This document shows positions 56,866-63,482 of a DNA stretch of 63,482 nucleotides, piece by piece (position 1 is the first letter of the stretch; every line of letters starts with the position of its first letter). Below the pieces are notes generated by a model, which searched no databases, was not told the DNA's origin, and saw nothing but the letters and a program-made list of their open reading frames with translations. A program made the position numbers and the translations under genes. This DNA is from Consotaella salsifontis (GTDB lineage Bacteria; Pseudomonadota; Alphaproteobacteria; Rhizobiales; Rhizobiaceae), in contig NZ_FUXL01000021.1 of the NCBI RefSeq assembly GCF_900167365.1, positions 1 through 63,482 of the forward strand. Direction: 5' to 3'.

Positions 56866-57411
56866 TTAGAACAGCTCGAGATCGCCGCTGGTGTCTTCCA
56901 CGATCGGCTTCTTGGCCACGGGCAGGACTTTGGGCATGGCCGTGCGATCGAGCAGGATCTGACGCGCGCGGCCGCTTGCCGGCCAGTACTCGATGCGCCT
57001 GCCGCGATCGCCGCCCAGGTCGCCGCCGACCACCGGAATGCCCTCGTTGGCGAGAAATTCCTTGGCGAAGGCCGCGTTCTTGGCTCCGACATCCGACAGG
57101 CCGTCGACGGTGCGCGCGCCGCCGAAGATCTTGGCTTCGAGCGCGTTGCGCCGGGCGCCCTTCTTGAGAAGGCCGTTGATCAACAGCTCCATCAGGTAGA
57201 GCCCGTAGCTTTGCGCCCGCGAATTGCTGGAGCCCTCGCCCGAGCCCGGCAGGAGGAAGTGGTTCATGCCCCCGATTCCGGCTCCGGGGTCGCGGATACA
57301 GGCGGCAACACATGAGCCCAGCAGCGTGGTCAGGCAGACGTCCTCGCCCTTCTCGACCTTCCATTCGCCCTGGATGATAGTGATGCGCCTACGGGCAACT
57401 TGGACGTTCAT
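56866..57411 (-). CDS. cheD: chemotaxis protein CheD (receptor glutamine deamidase)
   Basis: The ATG at 57411 overlaps the cheY2 stop (TGATG) and gives 181 residues. The CheD active site shows TLLGSCVAACIRD (catalytic Cys) and GGMNHFLLP (catalytic His), with ALEAKIFGGARTV. It deamidates receptor glutamines and may bind CheC/CheX-type or other partners. The last residues read EDTSGDLELF, shared in form with the CheT-like protein. A gap of 330 bases separates it from cheT. Confidence 0.95.
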   Translation of the reverse strand: MNVQVARRRITIIQGEWKVEKGEDVCLTTLLGSCVAACIRDPGAGIGGMNHFLLPGSGEGSSNSRAQSYGLYLMELLINGLLKKGARRNALEAKIFGGARTVDGLSDVGAKNAAFAKEFLANEGIPVVGGDLGGDRGRRIEYWPASGRARQILLDRTAMPKVLPVAKKPIVEDTSGDLELF

Positions 57412-57803
57412 CACTGCAGCTTTCCGACCACGGCTTCCATGGTCTTCTGGAGGACTGGGACGGAAATCGGCTTGACGAGGAAGTTGTTGACGCCGAGGGC
57501 GGCGGCCTTCTGGACGAGGTTCTTGTCGCCCTTTCCTGTCAGTATGATGAAGGGGACCTTCTTGGTCGGCCCGTAGGAACGGATGGCCTTGAGGAGCTGA
57601 AGGCCGTCAAGCTTGGGCATGTTGAAGTCGGAGATGATGATGTGGCAAGGGGTCGTCATCATCGTCTTCAATGCCTCCTCGCCGTCGACCGCGAAGATGA
57701 CGTTCTCGATGCCGATCTGCTGCAGCGCGTCGCGGATCAGCATCCGGCTGGTGCGCTGATCGTCCACGATCATCACTTTCAAGTGGGACTTGAAATCCAT
57801 CAT
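57411..57803 (-). CDS. cheY2: chemotaxis response regulator CheY2
   Basis: The 130-residue single-domain receiver has the acidic pocket VMIVDDQRTS, phospho-acceptor Asp in IISDFNMPKLDG, Thr in ILTGKG and Lys in LVKPIS. It starts with tandem ATG codons after AAGGACGAGG. In rhizobia CheY2 is the regulator that controls the flagellar motor and CheY1 acts as a phosphate sink; that division is assumed here by gene order. A 278-base non-coding gap separates it from cheB. Confidence 0.95.
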   Translation of the reverse strand: MMDFKSHLKVMIVDDQRTSRMLIRDALQQIGIENVIFAVDGEEALKTMMTTPCHIIISDFNMPKLDGLQLLKAIRSYGPTKKVPFIILTGKGDKNLVQKAAALGVNNFLVKPISVPVLQKTMEAVVGKLQ

Positions 57804-58081
57804 CCTCGTCCTTCAGTGCCCCGCTTGCGTTTGTCGCGGCGCCTGCAATGCCAGCTTCATCATCTCAGGCCTCTCGGCCCGCTCTCTCCCGCCTTCAGTC
57901 GGGACTGCACCTCGCCCGGTCCGTTGCGTGGGCAATATCCAGCTTCTTGTTCGCATGGAGCGGGTTAAGGAACCGCCACTTCCGTTTGCATTTGTCGGCC
58001 GATCTCGCGTTTTTTACTCGGTGGAACACGGTGGTATTCATATAAAACAAGTAAAGCGAACTAAAATCAGCGCTCGTCGCG
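57804..58081. other. non-coding gap inside the che operon between cheB and cheY2
   Basis: This 278-base segment has an AT-rich portion (about 58010-58075, minus strand TTTACTTGTTTTATATG) unlike the tightly packed che genes. No reading frame in it resembles a known protein. It may hold an internal promoter for cheY2-cheD-cheT or be a deletion relic. Confidence 0.4.
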
Positions 58082-59104
58082 TCACTCGAAAATTGATCTG
58101 GCAACCTTACCGAGAGGAACCTGGCGTTCTACTGCACCGATTTCAAATGCGACACGGGGCATGCCATAGACGAGCGAGGTTGCCTCGTTCTGACCAAAGG
58201 TGTGCGCGCCCTTCTTGCGCATCTCCAACAGACCGGCGGCGCCGTCGCGGCCCATGCCAGTGAGGATGACGCCGGTCGCGCGGCCCTGAAAATTGCGCGC
58301 GATCGAGGAAAACAGAACGTCCACCGAAGGCCGATGGCCCTGGACAGGATCCTCCTTGGACAGCGCGCAGCGCAGGCCGCCCGCCTTTTTCAGGGTCAGA
58401 TGCCAGCCACCCGGCGCCAGATAGATGTGGCCCTGGGAGATGGGATCGCCATCGACCGCTTCCTTCACGCGCGCACGGCAGAGCCGGTCGAGACGTTGCG
58501 AGAACGACCCGGTGAAGGATGCCGGCAGATGCTGGACGATCATCGTCGGCGGACAATCCTCGGGAAAATCCGCAAGCACGGTGATGAGGGCTTCGACGCC
58601 GCCCGTCGACGAGCCGATGCCGATGAGTTCAGGCCAGTCGGTATGGCGGCTCGCCACCTCGACCGGAGCTGCCGGGGCGCCTGTCGGCGGCCGGCGCCGA
58701 GCCACCATGATGGGCTTGGCCTTGGCCGCCTCGCGGATGAGGGCGGGCAGGCCGTCGAAGGTGTTGCCCGCCAGGCCGCTTGGCTTGGGGATGCAATCGA
58801 AAGCGCCGATCTCCAGCGCCGCCACGGTCGCCGCCGCGCCCGGTCCCGTCTGGTTCGAAACCATGATCACCGGTGTCGGCCGCAAGCGCATGATCTTTTC
58901 GAGAAACTCGAGCCCGCTCATATTGGGCATCTCGACATCGAGGGTGACGACGTCGGGATCGAGCATCTTCATCTTTTGGCGGGCGTCATAGGGATCGCCG
59001 GCCTCCCCGATCACCTCGATGTCGGGAGTGGTCGACAAGGATCGCTTCAAGAGAGCCCGCATGGTCGCGGAATCGTCGACGACGAGGACCCTGACCGGAT
59101 TCAT
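58082..59104 (-). CDS. cheB: chemotaxis protein-glutamate methylesterase CheB
   Basis: The 340-residue protein has a receiver domain (VLVVDDSATMRALL, phospho-Asp in VTLDVEMPNMSG) and the methylesterase domain with the triad Ser in GIGSSTGGVEAL, His in VQHLPASF and Asp in TGMGRDGAAGL. It demethylates receptors when phosphorylated by CheA. Its ATG overlaps the cheR stop (ATGA), so adaptation enzymes are made together. Confidence 0.97.
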   Translation of the reverse strand: MNPVRVLVVDDSATMRALLKRSLSTTPDIEVIGEAGDPYDARQKMKMLDPDVVTLDVEMPNMSGLEFLEKIMRLRPTPVIMVSNQTGPGAAATVAALEIGAFDCIPKPSGLAGNTFDGLPALIREAAKAKPIMVARRRPPTGAPAAPVEVASRHTDWPELIGIGSSTGGVEALITVLADFPEDCPPTMIVQHLPASFTGSFSQRLDRLCRARVKEAVDGDPISQGHIYLAPGGWHLTLKKAGGLRCALSKEDPVQGHRPSVDVLFSSIARNFQGRATGVILTGMGRDGAAGLLEMRKKGAHTFGQNEATSLVYGMPRVAFEIGAVERQVPLGKVARSIFE

Positions 59105-60000
59105 CGGCCTGCCCCACCACCTCCGCGCCGATAGGCTGTTGTGCCGGCGTAGGTCAGCTGCTGCGCCGCCGGTCCCGTCAGCCTCTCGGAATGGCCCATG
59201 TAGAACCAGCCCTCGGGCTCGAGATAATCGCAGAACCGGGCCCAGATGCGCTCGCGCGTCGGCTGGTCGAAGTAGATGGTGACGTTGCGGCAGAAGATGG
59301 CGTTGAACTTGCCGCGCATGGGCCAGTCGCCGATCAGGTTCAGCTCGCGGAAGGAAACGATCTCGCGCATCTCCTCCGAAACCTCGAACGACATGCCGTT
59401 GGCGGCGTCGCGCACCGGCGAGAACCAGCGCCGCCGAAGCTCGGCCGGCACTGCCTCAAGGGTCTGCGCGTCATAGACGCCAGCCCGCCCGAAGGCGACG
59501 ACATTGGGATCGATGTCGGAGGCAAGCACCTTGACGTCGTAGTCGGCGGCATCCGGCATCAACGACAGAATCGTCATGGCGATGGAATAGGGTTCGTGGC
59601 CGTTGGAACAGCCCGCCGACCAGATGCGCACCTTGCCACCCCGCTTCACGCCCGCAAGCAGCGGCGGCAGGAGCTGGGTCTTCAGGTGCTCGAAATGGTG
59701 ATTTTCGCGGAAGAAGTGGGTGACGTTGGTGGTGAGCGCGGCCAGCATGGTCATGCGCTCGCTGGCGCCCTGCGACCCGGCGACGTATTCGCAATAGTCC
59801 TTGAAGCTGGCCAGGCCCAGCGCGCGCAGCCGTTTGGCCAGGCGCGAATAGACCAGGGTGGTCTTCGAGGGCGAAAGCGCAATGCCGGCATCCTCGTAAA
59901 GGAGGCGGGCGATCGTGGTGAAATCGGCTTCCGTCATCAGGAACTCGCCGGAGTTGCCCTGAATCTCGCCCTGCCGTTTGTCGCGCTGCGGATTTGACAT
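59101..60000 (-). CDS. cheR: chemotaxis protein methyltransferase CheR
   Basis: I chose the ATG at 60000 (MSNPQRDK) over a GTG six codons earlier; it gives 299 residues. It shows LTTNVTHFFRENHHFEHL, the SAM site WSAGCSNGHEPYSIAMTI, LASDIDPNVV, FCRNVTIYF and YMGHSERL. It methylates receptor glutamates and can dock on the GWEEF tail of the receptor at 530-2491. A 97-base gap separates it from cheW. Confidence 0.97.
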   Translation of the reverse strand: MSNPQRDKRQGEIQGNSGEFLMTEADFTTIARLLYEDAGIALSPSKTTLVYSRLAKRLRALGLASFKDYCEYVAGSQGASERMTMLAALTTNVTHFFRENHHFEHLKTQLLPPLLAGVKRGGKVRIWSAGCSNGHEPYSIAMTILSLMPDAADYDVKVLASDIDPNVVAFGRAGVYDAQTLEAVPAELRRRWFSPVRDAANGMSFEVSEEMREIVSFRELNLIGDWPMRGKFNAIFCRNVTIYFDQPTRERIWARFCDYLEPEGWFYMGHSERLTGPAAQQLTYAGTTAYRRGGGGAGR

Positions 60001-60097
60001 GGAAATCTTTCGATACACCGAAACCGATCAACGATGCTCGTGGAGCGCACGAACTCGGATGCCGCACCGTCCGCCTTGCCGCGCGATCCGGCTGCCG

Positions 60098-60565
60098 TCA
60101 GGCCGCATAGTCCATCTTCTGCGGCAGGATGTTGTCGACCGCGATCAGGGAGATCATTCGTCCCTCCACCGCCATCACGCCACGCACGAAGGTGCGGGCA
60201 AGATCGGAAGCGAGATCCGGCGTCGGCTGGAGGAGGTCTTCCGTAACCGTCAGAATGTCGGACACGGCGTCGACCAGGAGGCCGACCATCTGCTGACCGA
60301 CACGCACCACGATGATGACGGAGCGGGCCGTCGGGTCAATGGAGCCGAAGCCGAGGCGCGAGGCCAGGTCGACGATCGGCAGCACCGTGCCTCGAAGATT
60401 GATGACGCCGGTGACGAAGGAGGGAGCATGGGGCAGGGGGGTCGCCGCCGCATAGCCGCGGATTTCGCGCACCGACTGAATGTCGACGCAGAATTCCTGC
60501 TCGCCGATGCAGAATGCGATCAGCTCCTGAATGCCGGCGCTTTCCGTTCTGGTCTCTTCGCTCAT
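60098..60565 (-). CDS. cheW: chemotaxis coupling protein CheW
   Basis: The ATG at 60565 (MSEETRTESAGIQELI) gives 155 residues. The CheW SH3-like fold shows FCIGEQEFCVDIQSVREIRGY, VTGVINLRGTVLPIVDLA (the receptor/CheA contact region with the conserved Arg) and VGLLVDAVSDILTV. It bridges receptors to CheA. It starts four bases after the cheA stop. Confidence 0.96.
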   Translation of the reverse strand: MSEETRTESAGIQELIAFCIGEQEFCVDIQSVREIRGYAAATPLPHAPSFVTGVINLRGTVLPIVDLASRLGFGSIDPTARSVIIVVRVGQQMVGLLVDAVSDILTVTEDLLQPTPDLASDLARTFVRGVMAVEGRMISLIAVDNILPQKMDYAA

Positions 60566-60569
60566 CCGG

Positions 60570-62861
60570 TCACTCCGCGGCCTGCAGGCCAAAATAGTTC
60601 TGTTCGAAGCGAGACGTCGCCGCCACCACGTCGACATCCAGGATCAGGGCCACGCGGCCGTCGCCGAGGACGGTCGCGGCCGCGACGCCCGGCACTCGGC
60701 CGTAATTGGCTTCGAGGCTCTTGATCACCACCTGGCGCTGGCCCTGGATGCCGTCGACGAGAAGCGCGGAGCGCGTGCCGTTTTCCGCCTCGACCAGGAT
60801 GGCGACGCCCGAAAGCGCGTCGGTGGGGTCGCTGCGATAGCCGAGCTGACAGGCGACATCGATCAAGGGCAAGAAGCTCTCGCGCACCTGAATGAGGCGC
60901 TGATCGGAGCCGAAGCCGCGCACTTCCGAGGCCTTGGGCTGAAGCGTCTCAATGATCGCCGTCAGCGGCACCACCAGGGTCTGGTCGCCCGCGGTCACGA
61001 TCATGCCGTCGAGGACGGCGAGCGTCAGCGGCAGGCTCATGGTGAACATGGAGCCTTCGCCAGGGCGCGAGGTGATGGAAACGCGACCGCCGAGCGCCTG
61101 GATCGAGCGCTTGACGACGTCCATGCCGACGCCACGGCCCGACAGTTCGGATACCTCTTCCTTGGTCGAGAAGCCGGGCATGAAGATGAGGTTGTCGATC
61201 TCGTCGTCGGTGAGGTTTGCCTCGGCCGGGATCAGCCCCTTGTTGATCGCGATGTTCTTGACCACCGGGCGATTGATGCCGGCGCCGTCGTCGCTGATCT
61301 CGATAACGATGCGGCCCGAGCGATGCATGGCCGCGACGCGCACGGTGCCTTCCTCGCCCTTGCCGGCGGCAAGGCGCTTCTCGGGCACCTCGATGCCATG
61401 GTCGATGGCGTTGCGGATCATGTGGGTCAGCGGATCGGACAGCCGTTCGATGACCGTCTTGTCCACTTCGGTCCACTCGCCTTCCGTGACCAGCTTCACC
61501 GATTTGCCGGTGATGTCGGCAACCTCGCGAACCAGGCGCGGCAGCTTCTGGAACACCGACTTCACGGGCTGCGCACGGATGGCCATGACGCTGTCCTGGA
61601 TCTCGCGCGTCAGCTGCTCGAGCTCATCGAGACCGACCGCGACCTCCGAGGCGCGCGCCAGGCCCGCCTGCATCACCCTTTGGGACAGCATGACCTGGTG
61701 GATCACCAGCTCGCCGACGAGGTCGATCATGCGGTCGACGCGTTCGAGATCGACGCGGATGGTGGCGGCGGGCGAGTTGCCGCCACTCTTGTCGCTGTTG
61801 TCGGCGGCTGGCGCCTTGGCCGGAGCCGGCGCGTGCTTCTTGGGCTCGTGATGGGCGGCAGGCTTCGGCGCGGCTGCCGCAGCCGGCGCTTCAGCGGGCT
61901 TCTCCTTGGGTGCCTTCGCCTTCGCAGGCTCGGCGGCGGCTGCGGAGGGGGCAGGCTCCGGTGCCGGCGCTGGCTCCTCGCTCTGCATGCGCGCGAGCAG
62001 TGCGGCGATCTCCGGGTCCTCGGCCTCGATGGCGGCCTCGTCACCTTCTGCGCCGACACGTTCGATCGTCAGGTCGCAATCGAATTCCGCGAAATCGAAA
62101 ATCTCGCGGATCTGGTCCTCCTCGGCCTCCGTCTTCAGATCGATGGTCCAGGACAGGTAGCTGCCTTCGGGCTCGAGCTCGGAAAGAACAGGCACCTCGC
62201 CCGTCTCGCAGGAGACGACGCCGGTGCCGAGAGCAAGGCACTCGCGCAGGAGACGCGTCGAGTCGTTGCCCTTGCCGTAGAGATCGGCACGCGGCTTGTA
62301 GGTGATGCGGAAGTGATTTCCGGTTTCGATGGTGAGATCGTCGAGGTCGACGGCGACGGGGGTAAATTCGAGCCCGTCCATCCCGTCGTCATAGGCGCCC
62401 TCGGCGACGATCTTGTTTTCCTCGTCATCCTCGGCGTCGGCGGTGGCATCGGCTGCGGGCTCGGCTTCGCCGCGCGCCAGGGCGACCAGCGCCTTCAGTT
62501 CGCCGACAAGTGTCTTGATGCGTTCGCCGTCGGACGAGCCGCCGTCGCGCGAGACGGTGACGAGGTCAGCCAGCACGTCGCTGGCGCGCAGCAGAACGCG
62601 CACCACGTCGAGACTGGGCGCGAGATTGCCGGAACGCACTTCGTCCAGCGTCGTCTCAAAGATGTGGGCGAAATGGACCAGCTCGTCGAGATTGAATGCG
62701 CCGGCGCCGCCCTTGATCGAGTGAACCGCACGGAAAACGGCGTTGATCGTATCCGCGTCGGCCTCGTCGTTCTCCATGGCGAGGAGACCGGCTTCGAGCT
62801 CGCCCAACTGCTCCGCGCATTCCTCGAAGAATGTCGCGCGGATTTCTTCCATTGCGTCCAT
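60570..62861 (-). CDS. cheA: chemotaxis histidine kinase CheA
   Basis: The ATG at 62861 gives 763 residues; a TTG four codons earlier is less likely. P1 has the phosphorylated His in RAVHSIKGGAGAF (near 47). P2-like region follows, then a long Ala/Pro/Lys-rich linker (about 310-370) of low complexity. P3 starts at RVDLERVDRMIDLVGELVI. P4 has the N-box NAIDHGIEVPEKR, G1 DDGAGINR and G2 SGRGVGMDVVKR. P5 is CheW-like. It phosphorylates CheY1, CheY2 and CheB. Confidence 0.97.
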   Translation of the reverse strand: MDAMEEIRATFFEECAEQLGELEAGLLAMENDEADADTINAVFRAVHSIKGGAGAFNLDELVHFAHIFETTLDEVRSGNLAPSLDVVRVLLRASDVLADLVTVSRDGGSSDGERIKTLVGELKALVALARGEAEPAADATADAEDDEENKIVAEGAYDDGMDGLEFTPVAVDLDDLTIETGNHFRITYKPRADLYGKGNDSTRLLRECLALGTGVVSCETGEVPVLSELEPEGSYLSWTIDLKTEAEEDQIREIFDFAEFDCDLTIERVGAEGDEAAIEAEDPEIAALLARMQSEEPAPAPEPAPSAAAAEPAKAKAPKEKPAEAPAAAAAPKPAAHHEPKKHAPAPAKAPAADNSDKSGGNSPAATIRVDLERVDRMIDLVGELVIHQVMLSQRVMQAGLARASEVAVGLDELEQLTREIQDSVMAIRAQPVKSVFQKLPRLVREVADITGKSVKLVTEGEWTEVDKTVIERLSDPLTHMIRNAIDHGIEVPEKRLAAGKGEEGTVRVAAMHRSGRIVIEISDDGAGINRPVVKNIAINKGLIPAEANLTDDEIDNLIFMPGFSTKEEVSELSGRGVGMDVVKRSIQALGGRVSITSRPGEGSMFTMSLPLTLAVLDGMIVTAGDQTLVVPLTAIIETLQPKASEVRGFGSDQRLIQVRESFLPLIDVACQLGYRSDPTDALSGVAILVEAENGTRSALLVDGIQGQRQVVIKSLEANYGRVPGVAAATVLGDGRVALILDVDVVAATSRFEQNYFGLQAAE

Positions 62862-62976
62862 TGTTTTCCCCAATCCCCCTCGATCTTTGGTGGCGCCGTT
62901 CTAGCCGATGGGCGATTCTCTAAAGTTCTATCGCTCGTCAGGCTTGCCTGTGGCCTGCCGGGTGGATGCCGTCGCC

Positions 62977-63342
62977 TCAGGCGGCGACGCGGTTGATGGC
63001 GGTAACGAGCTTGACGGGATCGAAAGGCTTGACGATCCATCCGGTGGCGCCGGCGCGTCGGGCGCGGGCCTTCTTTTCAGCGTCGCTCTCGGTGGTGAGG
63101 ACGAGGATGGGGATGGCGCGCTTGGCGCGGTCGGCGCGGACCTCCTCGATGAAGGTGAGGCCGTCCATTCGGGGCATGTTGACGTCGGTGATGATGACGT
63201 CGGGCCAGTTGCCCTGAAGCACCTCCAGGCCATGGACGCCGTCCTCGGCCTGGATCACGTTGAAACCCGCCTCCTGCAGGGCGCGCAGCAGCATCTGGCG
63301 CATGGTGCGGGAATCGTCCACCGTCAAAATCGTCTTCGTCAC
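62977..63342 (-). CDS. cheY1: chemotaxis response regulator CheY1
   Basis: The GTG at 63342 overlaps the STAS gene stop (GTGA) and gives 121 residues starting MTKTILTVDDSRTMRQM. The receiver has phospho-Asp in IITDVNMPRMDG, Thr in LVLTTESD and Lys in IVKPFDP. By position it is CheY1, which in rhizobia drains phosphate from CheA with CheS. A 115-base gap separates its stop from cheA. Confidence 0.94.
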   Translation of the reverse strand: MTKTILTVDDSRTMRQMLLRALQEAGFNVIQAEDGVHGLEVLQGNWPDVIITDVNMPRMDGLTFIEEVRADRAKRAIPILVLTTESDAEKKARARRAGATGWIVKPFDPVKLVTAINRVAA

Positions 63343-63482
63343 TGCAGCTGACCTTTGTCCATAAGGGTTGCGACCGAAAGGCCGAGGTGGCCAAGGTCTT
63401 CTTCGAAGGCCGGCGAGGGCTCGCCGAACGACAGGGCGATCCCGTCCGCCTTCCACGTTGCCACCGCCGACAGCAGAACCTG
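63339..63482 (-). CDS. CheS-like STAS-domain chemotaxis protein, C-terminal part (runs off right edge)
   Basis: The last 47 codons of a gene read in from the right edge, starting exactly in frame at 63482: QVLLSAVATWKADGIALSF, then SPAFEEDLGHLGLSVATLM and a stop at 63339. This is the second half of a STAS domain (helix after the loop, then the final strand and helix). Its stop overlaps the cheY1 start. It complements the N-terminal 64 codons at 1-192 with the same strand and frame, giving 111 residues in total if joined. Confidence 0.78.
   Translation of the reverse strand, partial: QVLLSAVATWKADGIALSFGEPSPAFEEDLGHLGLSVATLMDKGQLQ

Noticed and set aside
57895-58104. 69-codon minus-strand frame in the cheB-cheY2 gap
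   Set aside because: It overlaps the end of cheB, has no ribosome site and no recognisable sequence; the gap is described as non-coding.
60531-62996. 821-codon plus-strand frame opposite cheA
   Set aside because: Antisense to cheA, Val/Gly/Asp-rich shadow without family features.

Overview
The window is about 63.5 kb of GC-rich, densely coding chromosomal-type DNA from an alphaproteobacterium, almost certainly of the order Hyphomicrobiales (Rhizobiales). This placement is an inference from gene families. The markers are a chemotaxis operon of the Sinorhizobium/Agrobacterium type (CheS-like STAS protein, CheY1, CheA, CheW, CheR, CheB, CheY2, CheD, CheT-like protein), an ActS/ActR (RegB/RegA) redox pair, an MmcB-type repair protein, CreA, DUF1127 small proteins and a holin/DUF3618 pair. 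I cannot fix the genus. I see no insertion sequences, prophage, CRISPR array, integrase or plasmid replication genes.

Layout. 0-2.6 kb: the first 64 codons of a STAS gene (minus strand) and a divergent Cache-domain chemoreceptor. 2.8-7.6 kb: a class A penicillin-binding protein, then a convergent four-gene operon of small membrane and LEA-like proteins. 7.6-11.2 kb: dnaK and dnaJ with a good sigma-32 promoter. 11.4-15.5 kb: two tandem PmtA-like methyltransferases, an FMN reductase, an HdeD-like membrane protein, a helix-hairpin-helix protein and a short-chain dehydrogenase. 15.7-21.8 kb: ynjBCD-type ABC transporter with hrpB coupled behind it. 21.8-25.9 kb: actS-actR, mmcB, a cueR-like regulator and an L,D-transpeptidase lipoprotein. 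26-30.9 kb: 5'-nucleotidase, HAD phosphatase, malate synthase G. 30.9-32.8 kb: a sugar-type ABC permease with an ATPase that has lost its key catalytic motifs. 32.8-40.9 kb: globin-coupled chemoreceptor, GST, two divergent lytic transglycosylases, a secreted trypsin-like protease, rmuC. 41-47.6 kb: def-fmt-truA and an aaeXAB-like efflux operon with a divergent AraC regulator. 47.7-56 kb: tRNA-Ala(CGC), yggT, DUF167, two small DUF1127 proteins flanking ppa, a GNAT protein, D,D-carboxypeptidase, M20 hydrolase, GAF-EAL phosphodiesterase, creA. 56.2-63.5 kb: the che operon, running leftward, ending at the right edge inside a STAS gene.

Main themes. Chemotaxis is the largest system: two soluble or membrane receptors, the full kinase/adaptation set and two accessory proteins. 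The two ends of the window hold complementary halves of one STAS gene, in the same orientation and in frame, so the molecule may close on itself (circular contig, tandem duplication or assembly artefact). CheD and the CheT-like protein end in nearly the same C-terminal tail, a possible shared docking motif, and the CheT-like protein carries a CheZ-like DxxxQ motif. Cell-wall metabolism is a second theme (PBP1A, L,D-transpeptidase, two MltB-type enzymes, a PG-binding protease, DacA-type carboxypeptidase). The most unusual single protein is the ABC ATPase at about 32 kb with Cys in place of the Walker A Lys.
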